From contig NC_079973.1 in the NCBI RefSeq assembly GCF_029852145.1, forward strand, positions 27,050,422 through 27,114,421: a DNA stretch of 64,000 nt, written 5' to 3'. Below the pieces are notes generated by a model that saw only the letters and a list, made by a program, of their open reading frames with translations, was not told the origin of the DNA and searched no databases. The position numbers and the translations under genes are program-made. The stretch comes from Microplitis mediator. Lineage: Eukaryota > Arthropoda > Insecta > Hymenoptera > Braconidae. The stretch's first letter is position 1. Each line of letters opens with the position of its first letter. Below are positions 1 through 11,916 of the stretch, piece after piece.

Positions 1-3000
1 CATCACTAAATGCCATTTTAATATCACGTGTCGTAAACTCTTGGCGTTTTTCCGATTCATCTTTAACAATACCCTGTTTCTGTGCATCCGCTATCGATAT
101 AATTTCCCCGGTTTTGATATTCTGTACTTGGGTTGGATTCATCAACGAATAACCGGGTAAAAGTTGAATTGTTTTCGTTGTAATAGTGTGATACGAAGTA
201 ATTGTCTCCGTAACGGCAGTTACTGTACTACTTTCAGTTTCAGGTTTGGATTCAACAACCAATTGACCGGACTCGAAGGCCTCATTTATTGGAATAATAT
301 GTCCAGTCTTTGGATTATTAAATACAGCCTTATCTTTGTCAATAAGACCAGCCTCAAGGGCTTTTGTTACTTCAATACTTTCAGGTGCAGCTGGATATGG
401 TAATGACATAATAAAATCATTTTTAATAGCTTCATCGACGGTAAATTCTTGACCAGTCAATGGATGAGTTATTATTTGCTCGGCAGTATCGATTAATCCA
501 CGATTTAAAGCTACCGGGAAAGTCATGCCAACAGGTGGCAATGACACAGGACTTGTCGGTTCTATTCGATCAAATTTATTTAGCTCAGTAGCTTCAACGA
601 GATTTAAATCTCCGCTGTCAGTATGTACAATTGATTTGTCGGCATCAATGTCATCAGACTCAATGGACGACTGTAATGTTAATTTATTGCCATCTTGTGA
701 AGTAATTGTCGAAAGAGGATCAACTATTTCACAAACAATGGCTTCATTGAGTGACAGATGCTGTCCAGTTTCGGGATGAATTATTTTACCGTCTTCACGT
801 TCCAGCAATCCTTGATTGTACAATCCTGGAATAGAAAGACTACGCGCTAGTGGAACTAAAATATTTCCACTCTCTGGGTCTATGATACCACGCTCGACGG
901 CTTCGTGAATAGAAATGACGTCTCCGCGCTGTGGATCTGTAACTTTACCACTATTGCGATCAATTTTATTATTTTTAAAGGCGTCTACCAGTGCTTCTTT
1001 ATTTTCACAGATAGTTGCTTCTAGTATTTCAACTGTTTCTTTATCAATCAAACCGCTCTCCTCCGCTTCTTTGGGAGTTATTATTTTCTTACGCATTTTC
1101 TGCAGTACTATTGCTTTGGCTTCTCTCTCCGGGCTTTGAGAAACTGTTTTAGCAGTACCAATAGTTACTTTGTATTTAGGTTCAGTGGTTACTCTAAATC
1201 GGGTTTGTTCCGCTAAACTAGGTCCCTTGTCATCAACTTGATCCGTAAATTCATTTGTCGGTTGACTAATTTCAACTTTAACTGTAGGATCTGCTTCAGC
1301 GACAAGTTTATTAAATTGATCTGATGTAACAATACCTTTTTTCAAAGCTTCATCAGCAGAAATATCTTTCCCGGTTGTTGGATCTTTGATAAAGACACTA
1401 GTCGTTATCAGTTCCGATTGACTGACCACTTTATCCGGGGTAACTAGACCACGTTCTATTGCAACTTCTCGCGGAATTTTTTCACCAGTCTTAGGATCTT
1501 TAATCATTGCCTTTTTGACAGCCTCCACAGCAGCTGCCGCCGCTACAAGAGGTGTTCCTACTACAGCAATAAGTCCGAATTTCGCGGCATCACTCAATGA
1601 AATTTTACGACCCGTTCCATCAACATAAATACCCGTCTTTGGATTAACTATTTTTTTCTCAACAGCTCTCGCCATACTAATTTCATTACCCGTTTCTGGA
1701 TCTTTTACAACGATAGCTTCAGTCTCTAAAGTGCCTTCATTCACAGCCGTCAAGATGTTTGATGATTTACCAGACTCGGTAAAAATTACCAAAGCAGTTT
1801 CAGGATCATAAATAATACCTGGACTCACCTGAACAGGATCTGAAGTTAATTGCTCACTAGAATTGGATACTTTTACATCCTCTGATGAATTATCAACACT
1901 TGCAACTTGAACTCTATCAGGTTTATCGGTTACTTTGGTAATTTGAATCAAACGCGGGTTTGTCGTATCAACTTCCATTGATCTATGCTCTAAAATAACT
2001 AAACCCTTGGCAATGGCATCTTTCATTGTAATTTTACGCGGATGAATATAGTGTCCAGTTGAATCTAAAATATTTTTTTCTAAACTACGAGTCAACGACA
2101 CGTGCCGACCGTTATTTGGATCAACGACAACACCAGACTGAGGATTTATCAATTCAAGTTTAACGCACTCTTCAAACGAAACAAGTCTGTCTGTACCAGG
2201 AATTATAAAGAGCCCAGTAACTGGATCGAACAATTTTTGCTCGATGGCATCTGCGAGCATCCAGCCTTCTGACGGTAATTCGAATACTTTTTTCTCAACG
2301 GAAGTCGATTCTTTTTCAATAAATGTCTCGACTTCACTTGTCAAATTACGCAGGTTCTTTTGTTCTTTGGAAGATACGGATTTTTTAATCGGGTCATCGT
2401 CATTTGATTTTATAAATACAGTACTGACGTGATCATTTAATGAACGATTTGTTTTAGTAGGTGACAAAGGGCTGGTTAATATTTCAGAGGAATCATTTAT
2501 ATATTCAGTACGCGATTCTTTGGAAGATTCTACAGTACCTACAGAAACAATCGTCGAATTATTATTATTTATCACTGAAACCGAATCATTATTATCTGGT
2601 TGTGGTAATTTGTGGGTAATAATTGTCGTTGTTGTGCCAATAGCTCGGGGAGGAGAAGATAATTTCTTACGCGGTGGTGGCGTAGGCGTTGGTTCATTGA
2701 TTTTAGCATAAAGAGTACTTTCGAAAATCATTTGTTTCGATGGGGAATCACGAGTTTTCTTGGGCGACGGTCTTTCAGTTTCTCTCGCCTCGGGAGTACT
2801 CAGTAAGCCCTGTTCAATAGCTTCACTTACATTGAAATTTCTGCCAGTATCGGGATCAGTAAACTCACCCGTCTTTTCATTAATCAACCCGCGATTAATG
2901 GCATCCCTGTAAGAAACTTTGTAATCACGTGTAATAGTCTCACCTGTTTCCGTTACCGTAACGTAACGTTTTATTGTCTTTGTAACAGTCTGGGTAGTGA

Positions 3001-4709
3001 CAGTAATATTTAGAAGACTTGCTAATAAAGCCGCGCCGTCGGGTGTTATCAAACCGCGTTTTATAGCATCCTCTAGTGGAACCGGTTTCTTAGTGCGCGG
3101 ATCTAGCAGTTGGCCTGTTCGCGGATCTAATAATTCAAATAATACAGCCTCTAGTACACTAATTTCCCGGCCGTTTTCCGTAACCCCAATACCGCGATTC
3201 AACATTTCCATAACTTCTGGACGCGCGTGTCCCAATTTAACGGCTTCATTAAAAGAAACTGCGCGGCCAGTTTTTAAATCAACGACAAATGAACCCCCAG
3301 ATTTCGGACTAATTAAACCTTTTAGTAATGCAGCATTAAGACTAATAAATTCCCCAGAAATAGGATCTTTGAAACCGTCAATATCAAAAATTGATTTTTG
3401 AGCTACGGAAGTTATCAATCCGCGATCAACGGCTTCAGGAATGGTTAGTTCTTCTCGCGTTTTTAAATCTAAATAACGACCACAATCAACTTTAATAATT
3501 CCACTAGCTAAGGCATCTGAAAGTGTAAGTAAATCACCAGACCTAGTATCTGAGACAGATTTAATATTATCAGTATCTAAAACACCAGCAGATATAGCTT
3601 CTAATATACCAAGTTTTCTTTTATGATTAGGGCTAAATATTTTACCCTTTTCATCAATTATTTCTAAATCACAACAATCTTTAAGCGTCATTGGTTTAAC
3701 GATCAATTGACGTCTTCGTGCTTCTTTAAATGACAATTTTTCCATACTAATACCATGTACATATTTTCCATTTTTGACATTTATTAATCCCTGATCAATA
3801 GCATCTGCTATTGTTATTTTAGTGTCATTTCTTGTGTCAACAATTTCTCGTACATCTGGGTCAACAATACCACGTTGAATAGCTTCATCTAGAAGATAAC
3901 ATTCGCCAGTATTTCTATCAACAATCTGACCCAGCCTATCATCTACTAATCCTTGAGAAATGGCATCAGCCAGCGCCAATGCGCCACGTTTTATTTTAAC
4001 AGTAGTATTTATTTTGGTAATAAATCCCCGTTTATACGCCTCCTGGATAGTCATCATCTCTCCATTATCTGTGACAAATTGACCTGTCTCTGGGTCCAAC
4101 AAACCCTGTCGCATCGCATCGGCAACACTAATTCCAGCTGTAGACACACACGTTACCTTGACACGGTCCTCGGTTTTCTCAGCGTCGTACAGTTCCCGTT
4201 GGATGGCTTCAAGCAGAGACATCCGATTTTTCTCCGTGACAACTCCGCATGGTCCAAGAAGACGACGCGCGAGTTCCACGTCGATGAGGTTCAGCGCCAC
4301 AGCTTCTTCAATTGTGACACTGGTTCTGCCGTCAATTGAAGTAGATATCCTACCGTTTCTCACGTCGAGAACCCTGAGACTAATGGCCTCACCTACAGTA
4401 AGAACTTGACCAGTCGTGGGATGGATGATCCCCCTGGCCTCTATCACGTTATCCATATCAATACCGTTGTCCTCCGAGGATCTCTGTCTTCTACGAAGGC
4501 TTTTAATTTCATTAATCTGCATACTACTATTATTGATACTAGTTTTATAACTTCGTGTTCCATCGATTTCGGTATCTCTGGATGTACTATCGCCGTTCGT
4601 ACCAACGAACGCACTGTTGTGATTACCGTAGGGGCTTTTAACAGGCGATGTCTCTCGTGAAGACACTCTCTGGGTTTCATTTGACGATTCATATCGCTCG
4701 GACGAGTAC
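1..4709 (-). CDS. shot: shot giant plectin-repeat exon, 3' end outside window
   Basis: This is one uninterrupted minus-strand frame of 1569 codons; its first base completes the codon begun at 4812. It encodes about 40 degenerate plectin-type repeats of roughly 38 residues. The consensus reads G-L/I-I/L-D-P-x-T-G, then a hydrophobic turn, then S-x-x-E/D-A-I-x-x-G-L. Clear units are IIHPTTGQVLTVGEAI near the start and KRQEFTTRDIKMAFSD at the window edge. A Ser/Thr/Pro-rich linker at about 2290-2820 breaks the array and carries PTPTPPPRKK (2663-2692). In Drosophila Shot such an array is encoded by a large alternatively included exon, and in vertebrate plakins these repeats bind intermediate filaments. 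Insects lack cytoplasmic intermediate filaments, so the partner here is unknown. The acceptor is ttatttag/G with a poor pyrimidine tract, but its phase fits the preceding exon. Plus-strand reading frames here are antisense shadows. Confidence 0.95.
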
Positions 4710-4811
4710 CTAAATAAATTTAATTTTTTTTGTTTCCTTTCTCTTTCTTTAAAATTTTTTACAAGTCAAGCAAGTGCTTAAGCTCTAATAATTTTTCTTT
4801 TTTTTACTTAC

Positions 4812-4927
4812 TGCGATTGAGTGTAATGTGTTGTAGTTGAACTATACCGTTCTTCACTGGTTGTACTTTCGTAGATGTTAAACTCAGTGCGAAAGGTACG
4901 CAGTGGTCGTTGCTCTTGAAGAGCGCG
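4812..4927 (-). CDS. shot: shot linker exon between plakin domain and plectin repeats
   Basis: This 116 bp exon reads RALQEQRPLRTFRTEFNIYE and then a Ser/Thr/Tyr-rich tail ending TTTHYTQSQ. The acceptor is gctgtttcag/CGC and the donor is CGCA/gtaagt. It enters at phase 0, matching the exon that ends at 10646. It leaves two bases that join the first base at 4709 to give CAG (Gln). The following intron is only 102 bp (4710-4811). No domain is recognisable. The exon joins the last plakin spectrin repeat to the plectin-repeat array. It could also be used by isoforms that skip the giant exon, but that cannot be judged here. Confidence 0.9.
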
Positions 4928-7900
4928 CTGAAACAGCAACGATAGTAAATACGTTACTGTCAACATTTTTATTTAAATATCCCGAGAAATCCATGCAATT
5001 CATTTTATTTACAATTGTTACTATATTTATATTTATTTTAGCGATACATTTTTTATGACTCATTCAAATTAAATAACTTTTATCTTTAAATTTACCGCAA
5101 GATAATTATAAACGGCTATCGATGCCGCAATTTCTTAAAATAAACTAAATAATTTTCCGCACGAACAGTATGTGGATGGATTTGCAATTTAAAGTGCAGC
5201 GCACTGTCAGTATAAAGATTTCATGATGTTTTTTTTAAAAATATTTTTATAAAATCAATGGTATGCTCAAGTTCTTATTTTTTTTTCTTTAAAGATAAAG
5301 TTGTTTGTTACTTATCAATGCAATTTCTGATTGCGGAATGAGTTCAGACTGATAATACCGGCGATTATGTCACACATAACGTCAGAATAGCAAAAGTTGG
5401 CGTGAACCGCGAACCTTGAACCGCGAGTGCCAGCACCTGAGCAAACTTTATTGAATAGAACTGAACTGTCATACGGTCGTGGTCACACACGATTTATACC
5501 GAAGAATGTCCAACTAAAACGACAATTCGCCAGCCACTTGAACAGTTATTATATTTTTCTGACTCATGTAAGTCGAGTGTTAAATAAACGCGTTGTTAGC
5601 TAAATGTCACGTGACGACGGTGCTATCGCCGGTATTGTATTTTAAAAAACTGCGCCGCGACTAGACAGTAAAATGAAAAATAACAGCGAGGAAACGAAGC
5701 AGTTTGAGCTTGACCGACGAGGGAAGAAAGGATGATGATGATGATGATGATCGTTGATGCCTGACGGACGGAAGAGACTCGGTAGTCTCTATAATTCTGC
5801 AGGGCAAGTTATATCGTAATGTGAACGTTCTGACAGCCGGCAACCGTGAGAGACTAGTATTAAGACTATTTCAAAAAATATATCTTACAATTCTATAAAT
5901 AAAAAATCCCGCCCCACTATAGAAAATCTGTGTGCACATATACATCTTTAAGAAATTTATTTAGAGCGGGGGTGCCGATGTAGTCTCGAGACCGCTTGTT
6001 GTTAATATTTTTAGAGCATGTTCAGACACCGTACCGGTATGCAATATGCTTCTTCATGTTTATATTTAATATATATATGCATGTAAGTATGAAATACATT
6101 ATTGTGTGTACGGTACGTCAAGAAAAATGGAGTTCACGGTTGGAGATTCAGTGAAATTGACTGACACTTGTGCGAGTGTTAAAAATACAGTAATTATTAA
6201 TAACAACTGTAATAAAATAATTAAAACTATAATAATACTTGCGTTTAAAACATTCCACGTTATTTAATATCATAATTAATTCGTGTTATATTTTTTTTTG
6301 TAACTTTAAATTATTTATTAAATTAAAATGGCAATGCTTAAATTTTGTAATTAATTTCCCATTTAAAATTATAAATTTCTTGTAATTTATGATCACCATC
6401 GATGACTTAATTATCTCAAAGATATTATGAATGATAATTTAAAAAAACGTGACGATTGAATATAAAAAATGGGAGTTCGAAAAAAAATAAATAATTATAA
6501 TGACATCATAATATTTAACGACCGGCACTACCATGAACTTGATTCCCTATTGCGCAATCGAATCGCGAGTTGGACAGGTGACAAAATATTAAGCATTCAG
6601 AAATACCAGCGACCACCAGGTATATTTTTTAACTTTTTTTTACCTACTTTATAAAAATACACACCAGACTACAAATTAGTAGCTGGCTCTACTTATATGC
6701 TGCAGAATCCGGACAATGATTCATCGGGAGAATTGATATGAAAGTAAATCGCATTTAAACTTGCTCGTTTTACGCAGTTCCCGCTTTTTTTTTATTAACT
6801 CTGACCTCGGAGTAATCTAATAAATCGGTAGCAGTAAAAAGAGAAATAAATAGACTGATCAATAAACTAGTAGTTATGACATTAATTCTATTTATCGATG
6901 AATTAATTGGTTATCTGATTATGAGAAAGGTTACGAATAAATAGAGTAATTTAAAAATCGTTTTAAATAAATTATTCATTTAAATGTAAGAGAGTAAAAA
7001 ACTGTTGCAATTGTTAATGACGACAATTAGTTCAGTTCAATACCTACAATTATTATTATTCATTAATTTTTTTTTTTTAAACTAAACCATGTGATTTATG
7101 CACCGCTACACTTTCCACAATAGTAATTACATATTAATAATATACTGCACGGAATTTCTCAATTTTTTGAGTAATTATATACTTATTTGTAATTAAATGT
7201 TTAAAAAAAAATCTATCGCAATTTATATAAAAAGTTTATTTCATTTACTAATGCATCAAATCATAAAACTTGAATAATTTATACCCCGGTACTCGTTATC
7301 GATTATTGCTGATAATTCAAAGTGACTTTATCCACGTGAGTTGACGTTTAAAATTATTATAAGTTTACTTAGAGAGTTACGTGTACTGTAAATTTACCTG
7401 GTAAACAATCCTCCTTTCTGGTAGCATTACTTATTTTATTATTATTGTAATTGTAATTGTAATAATAATTGCATTGTAAAAATATAATTTCCATAAAAAT
7501 GCACCGCTAGTTATCACTGACACTCATTTTTAAAATTAAAAAATATTTTATATTCAATTGACATCAATTGCAGCCACGTCCTCATTAATCAATAACAATA
7601 GTAATTACTTTTTTATACTATCTTATCATTTGTTAAATTTCTGACACTTATTAAGTATAAAGTTATTTTTTCATTGTAATTAAAAAAAAAAAATAGGTAG
7701 ATAATTATGAAATTAATTGATTGTAATTATCAATTACTCTTTACACTACTAAAAAATTAATAACGTTTTATTGACGAAAAAAGTAATGCCGCGAAATAAA
7801 AACGATGTTGACTGTACCAACTTGCTCGTGAGACTGAAGTTAAATGTGATGTCCGCGTGGACATCAACACAGTGCGCAATCTACTAGACGTTTTTTTTAT

Positions 7901-10645
7901 TTATAAATTTAAAATTTTCCTTTGAAAAATTAAAAATAAAAATGATTTTTTTAAAAATTAATAATAAGTTTTATCAAATATTTATTGTTTACGCGATTTA
8001 ATTTTTCTAGACTAAAATAACTTATTAGCGATTAATGAGACATGTAATTTTAAAAAATGAGAACATTTGACTTATCATTGTCCGTGAACTTAATAAAATT
8101 TATTGATTTGTTTACTTTTTTAAAGTCTATTATTAATTATCAGCATTAATTATTTATCCAGACTTTGTTTATCACTGATAACTAAAACTTTCTAAATAAA
8201 AACAGTGATTGATTTCTGTCAATATTTCATTTTAAAAAGACGATTGCTGTGAAAAATATTTAGTAATTTATCGTCACAACAAAAATTTATAAGTAAATAC
8301 ATATTTGTTAAGGTCAAGTTTTTTTGATAAGATTGCTACGAAATTAAACGCATACCAACACGATTATCACATCTAAATACCATGCGCACCTTCAAATTAA
8401 ATCACTAATTTAAATGTTTACATAAATATTTATCTATAAATAAAAATCTCGTCAATATAAAAATATCAAGTAATTTATTATTTTAATCATCCAGCTAATT
8501 ACGCAATGAAATTTTAAAATCTTTTGAAAATTATGCCGACACGTGTTCTATCTAAAGTCAATTAAATTTAATTAACGGAAACGAATCGCTGTGCAATGCG
8601 CATCAATCGTATTTGTGTGTATCGGACGGCGTACGCACAGTTACAATAATATATGACGTAAGTTTATAAAATAAAAAAATTTGTATGCAATGCGCGAGTG
8701 TATATTTTATTTAAAAATATAAATATACATTTATGGTAAAAACAAGTTAAGTTTAAGTGGCAATATGAGCAAGGACGAAATAGTCTGCCCACGTAAAATC
8801 ACTTGGCCACACATTAAGTCAACCAAGAGCGCCGACAATCCCACTACTACACTCTCATTTATTGATCCTGAATACGCCCAAGATAAAAAGTGTAAATTAC
8901 TCATGATAAATATCGATAAATTAATTTTTGATATTAATATTTAAATAATTAAGTCATCTACACTGAAAAAAAATAACTTTTATAAAAACAATATTTTTAA
9001 AGCAGTAAATCAATAAAAATTAATACATTATTGATGTAGTATCAAAGTTTAAGAATAATTTTCTGGACTGAAAAAAATTTTAATTTATTTGTAGTATTCT
9101 ATGAGAGTAAATGTAGCAGGCATCAGACAAATTTAAAATTATTAATAAATAGAGTAAATAATTAATAAAATTAAATTTTAAAAAAATGCGCATTTAAAAA
9201 AATAAAAAATTAATAAGTGTTTTTTATAAATGTTATTTTTAAAATTTTTTATTCTATTTATTTATAATTTTAAATTCGTCTGATGTCTGCTACATTCACA
9301 CTCATAGTATTCTAAAAAAATTAGCATATGTTGAATTGAACGTAAATTTCTTCGATGTAGAAAATAATTTTCAATGAAATCTTCAAACTTTTTGACCAAA
9401 AATTTCCAGTCGCGTAATTTCTTGTAAGAAAATAAAATATTTCTAAAAGTTATTTTTTCTCTGTGCATGGGCTTATAATGTTATATCTATAAATTACCAT
9501 ATGATAAATGATAGTAATAATTTTTCCATCACAAGTTTTTCTGGTCTGGGAAAAAAAAACTTGTTCGGTAACAACAGTCGGTTGTAATAAAAGAAAATGA
9601 ATTATTAAGATATTCTACTGAGAATAAGAAAATGTCATGACTTGAACTGATTTATGATTATTTATAAATATATATATAATATATAGTTAATTAATAGTGA
9701 TATTGACATACTTTTATGCTCATAGATTTAAACATAAGTTTCAAGGAAAATAATTAAGTGCTATAAATATAAAAAAAATGTAATAAATGAAACTTATTAC
9801 ATCATAGATAATTTTAAAAATTAATATGATGTCATTTACAAATGTAAGCATTGCCATTTTTAAATTTAATGTGTAATAACATTTAAAGAACTGACGAGTT
9901 GTCATGTGTATGATTATTATATTTTTTTCGAGCTTGCTATGTAATCTAAATAATCAATGGGTATGAAGTGGCGTTAAGTGTAGAATTGCTATAAAATAAT
10001 TCAAACAAAAGTAAACATCTTGTGAACCGGTCGAAAATTAAAACGAGTAATTCCTCACTTAACTTTCTTTTGACGAAGACCGCGTATTTACAGAACACTT
10101 TAGCATTTGCTGTGATAATTACGGAGCAATGACGAAGGAAATTACAGAGTAGTAATTCTTAGCTCGTTGGCGATAAATATATAAAATATGTAAATTTTAA
10201 TACATAATATGATGGATATAAATAGCCGTAATAAACTTTTAAAAAGATTGTTATCCGATGATTTAATGAATTGTTTAACTAAGTAGAACAATCGATTTAT
10301 TTAATTGCTCTACTGGGTAATTACTTAAGTTACTTTTAATTTTATTCGGGAGTAAGATTATTTGCAAATACCATTTTTAGTTTGTCTATTTTTGTGGTTT
10401 CAAATTTTACTTGGTCAAGGATCATTACGAAAATATTTTTCCAGTTCTACATTAGATACAAATTTATAAATATAAATATTAAATTATTATTATTATTTTT
10501 CATGTCTATTGTTTACCTAGTACATAAACTATATTATTTTGTAAAATTATGTATTTTGAATGGCCGCAAGGAGACTTGACTTTATGGCCAAATAAATAAT
10601 AATAATAATAATAAATAAAAGTAGAGAGATAAATTATGGACTTAC
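4928..10645 (-). other. shot: shot intron, 5.7 kb
   Basis: This intron separates the last plakin exon from the plectin-linker exon. It is very AT-rich. It contains a short (GAT)n run at about 5733-5753 and an inverted-repeat element at 8961-9465. The segment 5330-5860 is richer in GC than its surroundings, but I see no open frame with splice sites in it. I found no coding exon. Confidence 0.75.
8961..9465. mobile_element. inverted-repeat non-autonomous element, 505 bp
   Basis: The left end (CACTGAAAAAAAATAACTTT) and the reverse complement of the right end (CACAGAGAAAAAATAACTTT) are near matches. A second, inner pair of arms is even better conserved: about 9085-9150 pairs with about 9240-9315 and includes the words ATGTAGCAG and CATCAGAC. 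The whole unit can fold into a long hairpin. It encodes nothing; the 68-residue minus-strand frame inside it is a by-product of the inverted arm. It lies in a shot intron. Target-site duplication is unclear. Confidence 0.7.
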
Positions 10646-10867
10646 CTGTAGAGAAATGTCTTCGGGATACTGTTGAGCGAATTTGTGTACACGCTCACGA
10701 CAAAGACTGACAAGAGTTGAGTATCGCCTGTTGAGATTGTCGAGATCGTGAGCAATTACGTCGACAGTTGTCACGGATTCACGTCTCGGTCTTTTGACAG
10801 ATGCATCCAGCGATGGACAAAGCTCTTCAAGCTGTTCCTTGAACGCTCTGAGTCGCTGTCCATAGAT
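10646..10867 (-). CDS. shot: shot plakin-domain exon, terminal spectrin repeat
   Basis: This 74-codon exon has phase 0 at both ends. It begins IYGQRLRAFKEQLEELC and ends FAQQYPEDISLQ, with donor CTACAG/gtaagt and acceptor ctctgtag/ATC. It encodes the helical end of the plakin domain. IYGQRL continues directly from GGRLIREGK in the preceding exon, a junction motif typical of plakins. The helices contain heptad-like leucines, including DLDNLNRRYSTLVSL. The exon is followed by a 5.7 kb intron before the plectin linker. Confidence 0.95.
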
Positions 10868-11761
10868 CTACAGAGGCCGGTTAGTCCGTTATGGTTAGTA
10901 AATTAGATATCTAATTTTTCTACTAGTTAGCGTCCGGCAACGACAATAAGCACTAGGATACGGGTTCTACTTACAACTACACACTACATAAAATTTATTT
11001 AACCCAGTGTGGTAATTATTTTATCGAAATTGTTACTAATTTCTTGTCTAATTAATGTGCTGCTAGTAATGTTAAATATTAATAAATTAATTTTGAATAA
11101 TTGTTCATAATTTTATACAACACTGAGCTTTTATTTATTTTCAACAACTAAAGGAGTGCGTTAATTATCTACAGGTATTTTAATAAACCCCAAGCATCCA
11201 TCACCAATTTCACCACCACCTTATTTCCGACCACTCAATCATGCTACTCATTTTAATTACAGTACACTAATTAATTGTACTGCAATAATGATAACAATAA
11301 TGATTAATTTTGTAAATAAAACAGTGTGCATGTTAATCCATCACTGGTGAATGGATTAGACGTTAAACAATAAAGAAATGTTTTGAAAATTAATTACCGT
11401 TTAATAATTTTGATTAAATGTGTGTGTTTTTTGATACCTATTTAGTGTGAGGAAATAGAGAAAAATATAATATTAACATAAGAAAATAAAAATATCCCAA
11501 GTAAAGAATAACGTATGACCATGTAGAGAAGCCGATACGTGTCAATGATACTCAATTGTCGTCCGCTGAAAGGTACATTGTGTATAAAACAAATTTACAA
11601 ATGATCTTAAATACTATCAATGATATATATACAGTGTATGCTTATGATTTAAATTTAATAAGAAATATTTACATCGTTCATACAACACACTCATTCACTC
11701 CATAGGCTAAGGCTATTTATAAGGCTAGAGCAATGATTTTTATTATTTTTTTGAGTCTTAC
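10868..11761 (-). other. shot: shot intron, 894 bp
   Basis: AT-rich intron between two plakin-domain exons. I see no further exon or repeat in it. Confidence 0.8.
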
Positions 11762-11845
11762 CTTTCCTTCGCGTATCAACCTTCCTCCGGTAACATTTAC
11801 GACTTCGATCGTTGCTGCGCGATCACAAACTCGGTTCAGCAGGTT
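11762..11845 (-). CDS. shot: shot plakin-domain exon (GGRLIREGK)
   Basis: This small exon of 28 codons has phase 0 at both ends, acceptor tttaattcag/AAC and donor GGAAAG/gtaaga. It encodes NLLNRVCDRAATIEVVNVTG followed by GRLIREGK. This is the conserved helix and turn near the end of the plakin domain, where plakins carry a GGRFIREAK-like sequence. The intron upstream is only 71 bp (11846-11916), among the shortest in the window. Confidence 0.95.
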
Positions 11846-11916
11846 CTGAATTAAATTTATTTGTTTTGTAGAATGGATAATTATTGATAATGAAAATTAG
11901 TAAAATTGTTAATTAC

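Noticed and set aside
2997..3401. 134-residue plus-strand frame
   Set aside because: It lies antisense to the plectin-repeat exon; its Ser/Asn/Arg-rich composition mirrors the complementary codons.
3953..4409. Two overlapping plus-strand frames (128 and 83 residues)
   Set aside because: Both are antisense shadows of the plectin-repeat exon, whose frame is continuous and family-supported.
5733..5753. (GAT)n run as a possible coding Asp/Ser tract
   Set aside because: The surrounding minus-strand frame is short, lacks splice sites and lies in an intron; it is a simple repeat.
9262..9468. 68-residue minus-strand frame
   Set aside because: It is made of the right arm of the inverted-repeat element at 8961-9465.
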